This document shows positions 8,488 through 17,134 of a stretch of DNA of 41,993 nt, one piece after another. The notes under the pieces were generated by a model, which saw only the letters and a program-made list of their open reading frames with translations, did not search any database and was not told the origin of the DNA. Source of the DNA: CAXBNB01 sp040151475 (GTDB lineage Bacteria > Bacteroidota > Bacteroidia > Cytophagales > Cyclobacteriaceae); contig NZ_JBDKWG010000087.1 of NCBI RefSeq assembly GCF_040151475.1, positions 1 through 41,993 on the forward strand, written 5' to 3'. Made by a program: the position numbers and the translations under genes. The stretch's first letter is position 1, and each line of letters opens with the position of its first letter.

Positions 8488-9165
8488 TCACTTCCCCAAT
8501 TTGATCAGGTAACCAATCGAAACGGAAGAAGTTAGCAGATTGGATAAATCCGGAATGCCTGAATCTTCAGTTACAGGATCGAGCACATTGCTTATTCCAT
8601 AAGAAAATGCGCCTTGAATTAGAATTGTACCAAAACTAAAATCACGATAAAATCCTCCACCTGCTATCATTCCATAGCCAAACTTTCTGTCTCTGGATGT
8701 GTCATAAGGATAAAAATCATACCCTTGCTTATCAGTAGGAATGGTGCTCGCTTTCACGCCCACCAAATATTCAGCATAAATTCCCAAATTGAAATACATC
8801 CTTGTTTTCTTACGCCCTATGTAAACGTTCATGTACATGGGCATCTCGATATAATTCAAATCTGTAACAAATTTTGGTGCATTGTTGTCAAATAGCTGCG
8901 TCCATCCTTTCTGAGTGTAATTCAACTCCACCTGAAGTCCGATGTTTTTCTCCATGTAATTGATACCTATCAAACCAACATGGATACCAGAATTATAGCC
9001 CTCCTCAATATTTATCCGCTGCAAGGCATGTCCAAAAGAAGCTGTGCCATAATTGTATCCTGCTTTAATACCAATATATGTGTGGTTATGAAACAAACTA
9101 TCCTGAGCCGCTACTCCCAAAGAACACAACATCGCAACCAATATGATTAATACTTTCTTATTCAA
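8488..9165 (-). CDS. Outer-membrane beta-barrel protein (PorT-like porin family)
   Basis: This 225-residue protein has a signal peptide MNKKVLIILVAMLCSLGVAAQ, then alternating hydrophobic and aromatic strands typical of the OMP_b-brl families (for example IGIKAGYNYG, IGLQVELNYTQKGW and MYFNLGIYAEYLVG), ending in SIGYLIKLGK. Such proteins are common, mostly uncharacterised outer-membrane components in Bacteroidota. The best start is a TTG at 9165, because it gives the only complete signal peptide. The gene is 72 bases upstream of the antitoxin on the same strand, and no functional link is evident. Confidence 0.75.
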   Translation of the reverse strand: MNKKVLIILVAMLCSLGVAAQDSLFHNHTYIGIKAGYNYGTASFGHALQRINIEEGYNSGIHVGLIGINYMEKNIGLQVELNYTQKGWTQLFDNNAPKFVTDLNYIEMPMYMNVYIGRKKTRMYFNLGIYAEYLVGVKASTIPTDKQGYDFYPYDTSRDRKFGYGMIAGGGFYRDFSFGTILIQGAFSYGISNVLDPVTEDSGIPDLSNLLTSSVSIGYLIKLGK

Positions 9166-9279
9166 TGTGACTTATTATCCGTTTCGAATGCGAATTTACA
9201 TGGAATACATGAGATAGTTACACAAAAAGCAACTCTCACTCACAGCAATTGTAATAATTGACAAGTTTTCTCATTAGAT

Positions 9280-9405
9280 TAGACATTATCACGGTTGATT
9301 TATTATGGAGAATTTTGCTCTTAAAAAAAACCGCCAATTCATTGCTAATTTTGGAGAAAAAAATCTTGTAATCTCTCTATGCACAATCAACCGTGATAAT
9401 GTCTA
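9280..9405. repeat. 126-bp element bounded by a perfect 21-bp inverted repeat
   Basis: The segment 9280-9300 (beginning TAGACATTATCACGG) recurs as an exact reverse complement at 9385-9405, with 84 bases between the arms. The surrounding 9166-9609 stretch has no convincing gene. A 63-codon frame at 9305-9496 overlaps the repeat and has no recognisable features. The structure fits a MITE-like remnant or the template of a long hairpin RNA. No target-site duplication is clear. Confidence 0.7.
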
Positions 9406-9609
9406 TTCTATACTAAAAAAGATTTGTTTATATCGTATTGTACGAGTCGTACACATTACCACAAATAAATCATTCTGGTACCTGCGGACTAAATAAAATT
9501 AAAAGCTGACTTTTATATCAAAAAAATACTCATTAAATACTATAAGTTTTATCATGTCTAAATATAAATTACTTCTCTGTTTTGTTAAATAAACTAAAAT
9601 ACGAATCTC

Positions 9610-10095
9610 ATGAAAAAAGTAATCTTATTATTCACTTTATTTATTTCAATCTCATTTATCTCTGCTGCACAAACAAAAAAAGGATCTTGGTTGGTCGCAG
9701 CAGCATCAGACCTAAGTTTTTTATCTGGAGATGAAACCACAACATTCAATTTATCTCTCAGTCCTGGTTATTTTGTGGTAGATAATCTAGCTTTTGGAAT
9801 TGGGCTTGAGTATAGTGAGGTAAGTTATAAAGGTTTTGGTGACACTTTTAAAACTGATCAAAGTATACTAGGTGTCTTTGGAAGATACTACCCTGGAGGA
9901 AAAGGGATTTTAGGTGTTTCATATTCACACTTTTCTGAAAATCAAGGAGTAAACATTTTAGGTTTAGAGGGTGGTTATGCATTTTTTTTTAATGATCACG
10001 TTTCAATTGAACCAACCTTAAATTATCTAAACTTTAGCGATTCTTCATATTCTGATTCATTTGGTCTAAATATCTCCTTTGGTATTTATTTTTGA
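9610..10095 (+). CDS. Small secreted outer-membrane beta-barrel protein
   Basis: This 161-residue protein has a signal peptide MKKVILLFTLFISISFISAAQ. About eight amphipathic strands follow, such as FNLSLSPGYFVVDNLAFGIGLEY, ILGVFGRYYPG and GLEGGYAFFFNDHVSIEPTLNY, and it ends in the aromatic barrel signature ISFGIYF. It resembles small OmpA/OmpW-like barrels annotated as outer-membrane beta-barrel proteins in Bacteroidota, and its function is unknown. It is one of only three plus-strand genes, and the flanking genes on both sides are on the other strand, so it is probably a single-gene transcript. Confidence 0.75.
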   Translation: MKKVILLFTLFISISFISAAQTKKGSWLVAAASDLSFLSGDETTTFNLSLSPGYFVVDNLAFGIGLEYSEVSYKGFGDTFKTDQSILGVFGRYYPGGKGILGVSYSHFSENQGVNILGLEGGYAFFFNDHVSIEPTLNYLNFSDSSYSDSFGLNISFGIYF

Positions 10096-10153
10096 TGAAA
10101 AAGCATAACTAAAACAATCAAAGTAAACTTTCCAAAATTTTCAAAACATATAT

Positions 10154-10651
10154 CTATACTTGTTTAGGTGAAATCAAAAGACTTTTAAAAACAAAAAATA
10201 CTATCAGCACGAAGCTTAGGGTAAGCAAGATGCCTGACAGCATTACTATATATTTTACCCAAATGAATCCTTTCCATAAAAACCAGATACCTCCAAAGGT
10301 TAATATGGTAGAAACAAAAGGTTCAATAAGCAAGAAGGATTTTAGTTTCTGAGGCATTGGTACAGCCAGTAAAACGCCACACAATGCAATAAAAATCAAG
10401 GAAAAAGACAGTATATGTGTGTGAATTGTGGTAAGAATTTCATTTTCAGGCTTTTTAAACAGCATGACTTCAGCATTTTCATCCTCTTCGTTTCCATTGT
10501 AATTTTCTTCTATTCCCTGTGGTTTTAGCTCTGTGGTACGGTAAATAAAATTGAACCCTGTAAAATAACCAACTGTCATAGAAAGTGTAAAAAAGAAAAT
10601 CATTCTTTTTACATAAGAAGGGAAATTTTGAATATTGTTGAGGTAGCTCAA
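10154..10651 (-). CDS. Four-helix inner-membrane protein linked to a flavinylated protein
   Basis: This 165-residue protein has about four hydrophobic helices (roughly 16-36, 76-97, 108-127 and 131-156) and an acidic extracytoplasmic loop (41-70). Helix 2 starts with T-I-H-T-H-I, placing H77 and H79 near the membrane surface, where they could bind heme or quinone. I know no named family for it. It begins six bases after the FMN-binding gene. The start is a TTG, chosen for that spacing and because the N-terminal NFPSYVKRM segment leads directly into helix 1. A role as the membrane electron donor to the flavoprotein is inference. Confidence 0.65.
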   Translation of the reverse strand: MSYLNNIQNFPSYVKRMIFFFTLSMTVGYFTGFNFIYRTTELKPQGIEENYNGNEEDENAEVMLFKKPENEILTTIHTHILSFSLIFIALCGVLLAVPMPQKLKSFLLIEPFVSTILTFGGIWFLWKGFIWVKYIVMLSGILLTLSFVLIVFFVFKSLLISPKQV

Positions 10652-10657
10652 GACAAG

Positions 10658-11191
10658 TTAAATATTGAGTTTATTTTGATTTTTCAATTGCTCCATAAGC
10701 CTTGTGAGCCTTTTAAATTCCTGAGTAGCCGACCTGACAGAAATGGTCGCTCCACTAATACCCTGCACATCATTACTCAGTTTAAACTCACTTGTGATAT
10801 TCTTCCCTACAAATTGCTTCAGCCACCTGCCACTGCCTATTTCTCCCCCATAATCTTCGCGATATACCAATACCTCTGAAGCAACTATCTTCAATTCCTT
10901 GTCATAAAGAACCATAAGATCAAAATAATCATACTTTCCCCTTCCTTTCGACAGCACCATATAGCCAAGCGGTTCCGAATCGGTTCCTTCAATAACATTG
11001 ACATTTTCCAATCCTGTAAGTTCGAAATCAATACCACTCAAAGATATAGGAGACTTGTTATACTCTTCGACTCCCCAGGTATTGGTTATTGACCTATCTA
11101 TTTTCTTCAGGGCACTTTTAGGAAACTTTACATCCTGCATTGCAAATGCACTGATAAACAAAATCCCTACGCAGAAAAATAGATACTTCAT
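10658..11191 (-). CDS. Secreted FMN-binding (FMN_bind, RnfG/NqrC-type) flavoprotein
   Basis: This 177-residue protein has a signal peptide (MKYLFFCVGILFISAFA) and an FMN_bind domain. Its hallmark is D-V-Q-G-I-S-G-A-T-I-S at residues 141-151. In NqrC, RnfG and similar proteins the threonine of S-G-A-T is the residue to which the transferase ApbE attaches FMN covalently. The Y-D-K-E-L-K-I-V-A-S-E-V and G-G-E-I-G-S-G-R-W stretches are also typical of the fold. It carries electrons outside the cytoplasm. A longer frame to 11278 exists but would precede the signal peptide, so the ATG at 11191 is correct. It is the middle gene of a porin, FMN-binding and membrane-protein trio. No apbE gene is in the window. 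Confidence 0.85.
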   Translation of the reverse strand: MKYLFFCVGILFISAFAMQDVKFPKSALKKIDRSITNTWGVEEYNKSPISLSGIDFELTGLENVNVIEGTDSEPLGYMVLSKGRGKYDYFDLMVLYDKELKIVASEVLVYREDYGGEIGSGRWLKQFVGKNITSEFKLSNDVQGISGATISVRSATQEFKRLTRLMEQLKNQNKLNI

Positions 11192-11237
11192 AAAATTTGT
11201 TAACAGTTGATCATCACAAATTGATATACAATTCCAT

Positions 11238-12458
11238 TTAGAACCACACACCCACACCAAAGTTAAGCTGTCTGTCACTTTTCGAATTGGCTATTGCATT
11301 CTTTAATATTTGGTAATCTGTTTTCAGGACTGCACCATTGGCCAGCTTGAAAGTGGCTCCAATAGTAATGTCTGTACGATTATAAGCATCATTTATGGTC
11401 AACTCCCCGGCAGTGTTTTTATGGGTATTGTAATTCTCGTACCTGCAAAACAAAACCAAACCTTTATCATTGTTCACATTTGTGAACTTTAATATATCAT
11501 ATCCAGCCTCAAGATAGTAACCAAAAATCCCTGATCCCATATCATTTCCTGTAAACGAATTGTATTCTATCGAATTTCCTATGGCAGTGTTCACCAATTG
11601 TCCTCTGGCTTGAAAACCTTGTTTTTGATACCTGAAATCTATCCCAACCATAGAAATATTAACCACAGATGAATCTGCCTGTGCCACAGCCAAAGCATCG
11701 CTTACATTCAACCCATTGTAGAGTGTTGATTGTGATTTACCAAAATAACCTGCCAACCCCACTTTCAAACCGGGTAAACCGTAATAATCCACTTTACCCG
11801 ACAGGTTAGGAGAGCTAATGTAAGATTCTGCACCTTTTTGTTTACCAGCTCTAAGCCCGTCTCTGCCAGTAAACGTTCCCAATCCATCATAACCATTGAA
11901 CCCATTAATGACATACAATTGATACCTCAACGCCGCATTAGGAAAGTTTCCCGACAATCCCACACCCAACTCTCTCCAGGTCGAAGGTATTATATATTTA
12001 TCCATATTGGGCCTTTCTACACCATTGAAAGTTGTAGGTTCGTGATATTCGTTTACAATACCCATAGGTATCAACATCAAACCTGCTCTAAAATTCAAAG
12101 CCTGATTTATTCTGTAGTTGATAAATGCCTGTTCAATAGCAGCCTCCGTTATATGTTCAAATTCAATTTCTGTAACAAAATGCGTTCTGTCATTAAATTT
12201 ATAACCAATAAACATGATCAACCGATGCACATCAAGTGTTCCATTCTCTCTTACAGGCCCGCCAACAGGCTCGTTATAATCAATCTGTGCATACCCACTG
12301 ATAGTGATGTCTCCATTGCCATTTCCTGCAATAATATTGCTGGCTGTGTTTAAAGGTTCATTTGTCAATGAATCTGTACCTGTCACTTGTGCACTTAAAT
12401 GAAAGGCTATAAAAACAAAAAGTAAACCTGATAATAAACTCTTCTTAATTTGACTCAT
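11238..12458 (-). CDS. Phosphate-selective porin O/P-like outer-membrane porin
   Basis: This 406-residue protein has a signal peptide (ending HLSAQ at about 23) and a 16-strand-type porin body. It contains the family's G-Y-A-Q-I-D-Y, L-D-V-H-R-L-I-M-F-I-G-Y and F-R-A-G-L-M-L-I-P-M-G motifs and ends in FGVGVWF, an outer-membrane export signature. The OprO/OprP name does not prove phosphate specificity, since many Bacteroidota members have unknown substrates. It starts the three-gene set with the FMN-binding and four-helix proteins (46-base gap), which suggests the porin admits the electron acceptor or ligand for that module. Confidence 0.8.
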   Translation of the reverse strand: MSQIKKSLLSGLLFVFIAFHLSAQVTGTDSLTNEPLNTASNIIAGNGNGDITISGYAQIDYNEPVGGPVRENGTLDVHRLIMFIGYKFNDRTHFVTEIEFEHITEAAIEQAFINYRINQALNFRAGLMLIPMGIVNEYHEPTTFNGVERPNMDKYIIPSTWRELGVGLSGNFPNAALRYQLYVINGFNGYDGLGTFTGRDGLRAGKQKGAESYISSPNLSGKVDYYGLPGLKVGLAGYFGKSQSTLYNGLNVSDALAVAQADSSVVNISMVGIDFRYQKQGFQARGQLVNTAIGNSIEYNSFTGNDMGSGIFGYYLEAGYDILKFTNVNNDKGLVLFCRYENYNTHKNTAGELTINDAYNRTDITIGATFKLANGAVLKTDYQILKNAIANSKSDRQLNFGVGVWF

Positions 12459-12672
12459 TATATTTATTTGGACTGATTATAGATAGCTGCGCAAAACTAT
12501 ACACCATTTCAAACAATACAAATCTTGTTTAGAATTAATCTAAATAATTTAATAAAGAATACGAATATATTATTCCTGTGTATAAAGAATATCCTTACTG
12601 CAAAACATGAGAATGTCAAATAGTTAGCTAATCTATTAATTGCCTTTTTAAGGAGTAAGCATATCTGTCAAA

Positions 12673-14049
12673 TCATTCTGTCGATGCTTGTTGTTCGCTT
12701 GAACTTACATTCAATGTCACTCCTTTATTAGAAAGAGTTTTCATCAACAGATTATAGTCCTTATTAAGAGGATTGTTCATATCTATCCTGAACCCATCGA
12801 ATACCAACAGCTCCAGATGATCGAATTTTTCAATCTGATTGGGCAAAATGGTAACATCCGTATTGGAAAAATCGATGTACTTGATATTATTGAGATCAAA
12901 CAACTGACCTGGAAACTCAGCGATATAGTTATTGTCAAACCGAATAATCTCCAGTTCAGACAAATTTTTAATCGATTCGGGTAAACTGGTAAGCTTATTG
13001 TCGTGGACATAAATCCTTGAAAGATTGGTATTTCCTATTTCCTCAGGGAGGTATTCCAGCTCATTGTAAGCCAAATACAAATTTGGAAGCTTTTGAAGCT
13101 TGGAAATCCCATCAGGTAATCTCTTCAATTTGTTATAAAACAAATCCAACTCAACCAAATTGGTACAGTTGAATAGCTCTCCGGGTAGCTCTGTCACTTC
13201 GTTTTTATACAATGATAGCTCTTCCAATTGAGTTAATTTTCCTATCTCTGCTGAAACAGAAGCTACTTTATTTTCCTGCAAATACAGCTTTTTCAAATGA
13301 GGCAAGAACACTATCTGATCTGGAAGCTTAGTGATATTTGAATTTCCGGCCCAGATGGCTTCCATAGAGGTGAGTTTAGCTACATATTTAAAGTTCACTC
13401 CAAAAGAAACCAGATTATTGCGGTTAATTTCCAATGTTTTCAAAGATTTCAACTTACGTAGGTTTTTCGGAATACTTGTGAATTGATTATGAGTTAAAGT
13501 CAGTGTGGTTAGGTTCCTAATTTTCTTAACCGACCTTGGAAGCTTCACAAGGTTGTTCGATGAAAAATTGATGGTCTTGACTCCCTTCAACTTCACAGTT
13601 TTTAATTTCGCTTTGTCTAATCCATTTGAAGATAGGTCAATGTATTTCAATTTGGCCAGCCCATTAAGCTTTTTTGGAAGCTTCGAAATTTGATTGTTGG
13701 AAAGATTGAGTTTTTCCAAGTTTCTAAACCTGAATACAAAATCAGGTAATTCCGTCAATCTGCTATGGCTTAAATCCAACTCTTTTACATCATCGGTAAA
13801 AGTAATCCCGGCATACTGTTCCAGTCTTTCTCTGGCTTTATTTTCTGCTTCTATGGTTCTTTGTGCCTGCATGTAGCTCATGGCAGAGTCTTTACCATAT
13901 TTAGAAAATATATTATTCATTTTGTCCTTCATGTCACGTCGGGCCTGCTCCATATCCATAGCGGCCGTTCTGGCTTCATTGTCCTGAGCAGAAATATGGA
14001 ATGAGTAGAAAAGAAATGAGATTAAAATTGGTATCGTAGAATTTTTCAT
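12673..14049 (-). CDS. Secreted leucine-rich-repeat protein
   Basis: This 458-residue protein has a signal peptide ending in ISAQ. A charged, probably helical segment follows (about 20-75: D-M-E-Q-A-R-R-D-M-K-D-K-M), and then about 14-15 leucine-rich repeats of 23 residues with the pattern L-x-x-L-x-L-x-x-N-x-L/I-x-x-L-P. The C-terminal tail (after the last repeat) is short and serine-rich. LRR proteins of this type bind proteins or glycans, and no enzymatic domain is present. The ATG at 14049 is preferred over an upstream TTG because it begins the signal peptide directly. It sits alone, with gaps of 146 and 214 bases to its neighbours. Confidence 0.8.
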   Translation of the reverse strand: MKNSTIPILISFLFYSFHISAQDNEARTAAMDMEQARRDMKDKMNNIFSKYGKDSAMSYMQAQRTIEAENKARERLEQYAGITFTDDVKELDLSHSRLTELPDFVFRFRNLEKLNLSNNQISKLPKKLNGLAKLKYIDLSSNGLDKAKLKTVKLKGVKTINFSSNNLVKLPRSVKKIRNLTTLTLTHNQFTSIPKNLRKLKSLKTLEINRNNLVSFGVNFKYVAKLTSMEAIWAGNSNITKLPDQIVFLPHLKKLYLQENKVASVSAEIGKLTQLEELSLYKNEVTELPGELFNCTNLVELDLFYNKLKRLPDGISKLQKLPNLYLAYNELEYLPEEIGNTNLSRIYVHDNKLTSLPESIKNLSELEIIRFDNNYIAEFPGQLFDLNNIKYIDFSNTDVTILPNQIEKFDHLELLVFDGFRIDMNNPLNKDYNLLMKTLSNKGVTLNVSSSEQQASTE

Positions 14050-14219
14050 GACAGTCAGTTTATGCGTACTCAAATATAACTAATGGATTAGTTATATACT
14101 ATACATTCAACTGAAAATGTAAGTTATAATCAATACTTCAATTCAGATGTATCAGGATTTTTATTAAGATTATTCTCTAAGCAACGCCATTAAAAATAGC
14201 TGGCAACTACTAATCAAAT

Positions 14220-15005
14220 TCAGAAATCTGTATCGGCTTCTTTTAAATCCAACTCTTTGATCCAGATGTTTCTGTAAAGCACGTCATGTCCTTCTGCCTG
14301 AAGTTTTATTCCTCCGGGAGTGTCTGTTACTTCTCTACCCCCATCGAGACCTGAGTTTACTCCACCCCACACTTGCTGGATTTTAACATTGGTATGAGCT
14401 TTTTGTCCGTTGAAATAGGCTGTAACCAAAGCCCTCTCTGTTAGTTCACCGTTTTCGAACCGGGCGGCTCGAAATTTAATATCGTAAGCATTCCATTTTC
14501 CAATCCCATTATAAAACTGATATGGAGATTCCGATTCATTGATCACTGCTCCCATGCCGTGCTTGGTCTTGTCTCCATCCAATATCTGAATCTCATACCT
14601 ATTTTGAAGGTAAACGCCACTGTTGCCTCCCTCATTTTCGACCAAAAATTCTACGTGAAGTCTAAAATCTCTGTATTTCTTCTTAGTCACCATATCTGCC
14701 GCACCGTATTTTCCACCAGCTGCCGCAGGATCATTACTGTTGACAACTGTACCACCGTCAACAGGATCTTTCACGATTTCCCATTTCAAAGGTAACTCTG
14801 AAGAAAACCTTGGCCCTTCCCAATATGTCCATTTTTCATCCAGCATTTCCCTGGATCCATCAAAAAGCACTTCTGATTTCTTGGATGCTTTCACACCGAC
14901 TCCCACTTTTTCCTTCTTGGCAGCTTTCATGGCAACAAATAACACAAAGACTACCAAAGGCACAGTTAACAGGATTGAATTGATGATCGTTTTCTTCATT
15001 TTCAT
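14220..15005 (-). CDS. DUF1080 (3-keto-disaccharide hydrolase-like) secreted protein
   Basis: This 261-residue protein has an N-terminal signal or anchor helix (ILLTVPLVVFVLFVAM) and one DUF1080 domain. The domain is a laminarinase-like beta-jelly roll, recognised here by VLFDGS, W-x-Y-W-E-G, F-R-L-H-V-E-F, G-N-S-G-V-Y-L-Q-N-R-Y-E-I-Q-I-L-D and the end G-G-I-K-L-Q-A-E-G-H-D-V-L-Y-R-N-I-W-I-K-E-L. Members have been described as 3-keto-disaccharide hydrolases, and many are only predicted. The substrate is not clear here because no glucoside 3-dehydrogenase is nearby. The first helix has no cleavage motif, so it may stay membrane-anchored. Confidence 0.8.
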   Translation of the reverse strand: MKMKKTIINSILLTVPLVVFVLFVAMKAAKKEKVGVGVKASKKSEVLFDGSREMLDEKWTYWEGPRFSSELPLKWEIVKDPVDGGTVVNSNDPAAAGGKYGAADMVTKKKYRDFRLHVEFLVENEGGNSGVYLQNRYEIQILDGDKTKHGMGAVINESESPYQFYNGIGKWNAYDIKFRAARFENGELTERALVTAYFNGQKAHTNVKIQQVWGGVNSGLDGGREVTDTPGGIKLQAEGHDVLYRNIWIKELDLKEADTDF

Positions 15006-15130
15006 TGGTTTTGAATGTATCGGACTTGAAGCGAATTTAATGGAATTAATGGGTAAAAGGATGAAGACACGAAGAACTGTTTTGTAAGATTGAAAAGTGA
15101 TAAATCTCTATTTTTGAAACCTGATGTATA

Positions 15131-15258
15131 ATTAGAGCCTGTCTATAAAGTACGATCCACGCTTTACTAAGCTTTTAAAGATTGGTAAAGCTGTTAAAAC
15201 AGTAAGCTTTAAGAATCCTGAAAGGCTTCTTCAAAGCACATTATAGACAGACACTAGT
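15131..15258. repeat. MITE-like repeat with imperfect terminal inverted repeats
   Basis: Two roughly 23-base ends, around 15131-15153 and 15236-15258, are reverse complements at 18 of 23 positions. The shared core is CTGTCTATAA. The middle contains further short self-complementary pieces and no coding sequence. It occupies most of the 288-base gap between the DUF1080 and acyl-CoA dehydrogenase genes. The form suggests a non-autonomous insertion element. Its parent transposase is not in the window. Confidence 0.5.
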
Positions 15259-15293
15259 TAGAATTGAACATGGCTCAGATTAATTCAAAAACC

Positions 15294-17093
15294 TTAAATG
15301 ATAGTGCTCTTATCTGCTTCCAGAGTTACACAATCTGAATTGTTTAATTTGGTAATGAGTCCTTCTGATTTAGGCAGTTCGTATTCAAAGTAATACCTCA
15401 TAGTGTGAATTTTACTCAGGTAAAATTTATCATCAGGATTTGCTTCAAGCACTTTCTGAGCTGTATTGGCTTGTAGCAACCATTGCCAACCTATGGCGAC
15501 TATCCCAAACAACTCCAAATAAACCGTAGCATCTGCAAGGAACACCTCCTTTTTGTCATTCATTGCCTTTGTTGACAATTTCATGGTAATATTTTGAAGT
15601 CTAAAAAGGACATCATCCAACTGACCGCCATACTTTGCCATAGCTGTAATTTCCAGTTTTGATTTTTTAATGGTCTTGGAAACCTCTTCAGTAAAAGCAC
15701 GAAAAGCAATCCCACCTCCCATTATTATTTTTCTACCAAGCAAATCCAAAGCATGGATACCTGTGGTACCTTCATGAATAGTGTGGATTCTCATTTCTCT
15801 AAAATATTGTTCAACAGGAAAATCCTGACAATATCCTGCTCCTCCAAAAATCTGAATGGCTGCACTTGTAGAAAGGATTCCCATTTCACTGGGAAAAGAT
15901 TTGGCTACTGGTGTAAGTAGCTCAAGTACCAGCTTAAATATTTCCTTTGATTCTTCCTTCTCAGCTTTAGCCATATCAGCATAGTATGCACATTGCAACA
16001 GCAGAGACTGGGAGCCTTCTACAATTGCTTTTTGAAAAAGCAACATGCGTTTTACATCCGCATGCTCAATTATCATAGATTGAGGCAGTGATATGTCTTT
16101 ATTTCCAACAGGACGCCCTTGAGGCCTTTCATTGGCATATTCCAACGATGCATAATAAGCAGCAGAAGCAATAGAAGCGGCACTTAAACCTACGGCTATT
16201 CTGGCTTCATTCATCATTTGAAACATATAACTCAGTCCTTTGTTTGGCTCTCCTACCAAAAAACCAATACAACCATTGCTTCCACCAAAATCAAGTTGCA
16301 CAATTGGAGCTCCTTTGTATCCCATTTTATGAAACAAACCAGAGGTCACAACATCGTTATTCACTTCTTTTTCCTTTTCATCATACCTCTTTTGTGGCAC
16401 TACAAAAAGTGATATGCCTTTTGTCCCTTCTGGTGCACCTTTAATCCGGGCAAGCATCAGGTGTACTACATTGTCCACCCCATCGTGATCACCTGCAGAA
16501 ATGAATATTTTTTGACCTTTAATGCTAAATACCGTTCCCTCTTCGTCTATGGCCTCAGCCGAAGATGTAATGTCTGCAAGTGAGCTTCCTGCATGCGCTT
16601 CGGTCATTGCCATTGTTCCCTGCCATTCTCCGTTATACAATTTAGGTATATATTCATCCTTCAGCTTATCTGTCCCAAATTTTTCTATCAATCTGGCCGC
16701 ACCAGCCGACAAAAACGGAAAAACGCTGGCTGAATAATTAGCTGCGCCAAATACGAATTGAGCACATGAAGTAAGTGTCAGGGGCAACTCTTGCCCTCCA
16801 AATTCTTCAGACCCATCGGCAGAAATCCATCCACCCTCTCCAAATTCTTTCATCAACTTGCGAATTTGAGGGTGTACTTTCACATGCCCCCCTTCATATT
16901 TAGGCTCTTTGCGATCCATTTCAACGAAAAAGGGGCGTAGCTCTTTATCAGCCAATTGAACAGCCGAATCAACGATCAAATTATAAGTATCTTTTTTATG
17001 TTTTTTGAAGTAATCAAATTTTGATAAAGACATAATGTCAAACACTTCATAAAGGAAAAAATCCAAGTTTCTACGGCTAAAATACTTCGACAT
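15294..17093 (-). CDS. Acyl-CoA dehydrogenase, long form with extra C-terminal domain
   Basis: This 599-residue flavoenzyme oxidises an acyl-CoA thioester to the 2-enoyl-CoA. The N-terminal helical domain is followed by FAD-binding motifs (A-M-T-E-A-H-A-G-S-S-L-A-D; I-S-A-G-D-H-D). The catalytic-region motif is I-H-E-G-T-T-G-I-H-A-L-D-L-L-G-R, and a C-terminal extension (about 470-599) is found only in the longer subfamily that includes DmdC-like enzymes. The N-terminal K-Y-F-S-R-R-N-L-D-F-F-L-Y-E-V is shared by the family, supporting the ATG at 17093. The exact acyl substrate cannot be read from the sequence. No other beta-oxidation gene is adjacent. Confidence 0.88.
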   Translation of the reverse strand: MSKYFSRRNLDFFLYEVFDIMSLSKFDYFKKHKKDTYNLIVDSAVQLADKELRPFFVEMDRKEPKYEGGHVKVHPQIRKLMKEFGEGGWISADGSEEFGGQELPLTLTSCAQFVFGAANYSASVFPFLSAGAARLIEKFGTDKLKDEYIPKLYNGEWQGTMAMTEAHAGSSLADITSSAEAIDEEGTVFSIKGQKIFISAGDHDGVDNVVHLMLARIKGAPEGTKGISLFVVPQKRYDEKEKEVNNDVVTSGLFHKMGYKGAPIVQLDFGGSNGCIGFLVGEPNKGLSYMFQMMNEARIAVGLSAASIASAAYYASLEYANERPQGRPVGNKDISLPQSMIIEHADVKRMLLFQKAIVEGSQSLLLQCAYYADMAKAEKEESKEIFKLVLELLTPVAKSFPSEMGILSTSAAIQIFGGAGYCQDFPVEQYFREMRIHTIHEGTTGIHALDLLGRKIIMGGGIAFRAFTEEVSKTIKKSKLEITAMAKYGGQLDDVLFRLQNITMKLSTKAMNDKKEVFLADATVYLELFGIVAIGWQWLLQANTAQKVLEANPDDKFYLSKIHTMRYYFEYELPKSEGLITKLNNSDCVTLEADKSTII

Positions 17094-17134
17094 CTATATA
17101 TTGTTCTATGGTTAAGTTTAAGTTTATTACTCTT

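Noticed and set aside
9305..9496. 63-codon plus-strand open frame
   Set aside because: It overlaps the right arm of the inverted repeat and shows no signal peptide, motif or gene-like context, so it is more likely a chance frame.
11838..12353. 171-codon plus-strand frame opposite the porin
   Set aside because: It is the shadow of the strong minus-strand porin reading frame, with basic, low-complexity, non-homologous sequence. Similar long frames at 28636-29149, 22956-23411 and 3727-4056 were rejected for the same reason.
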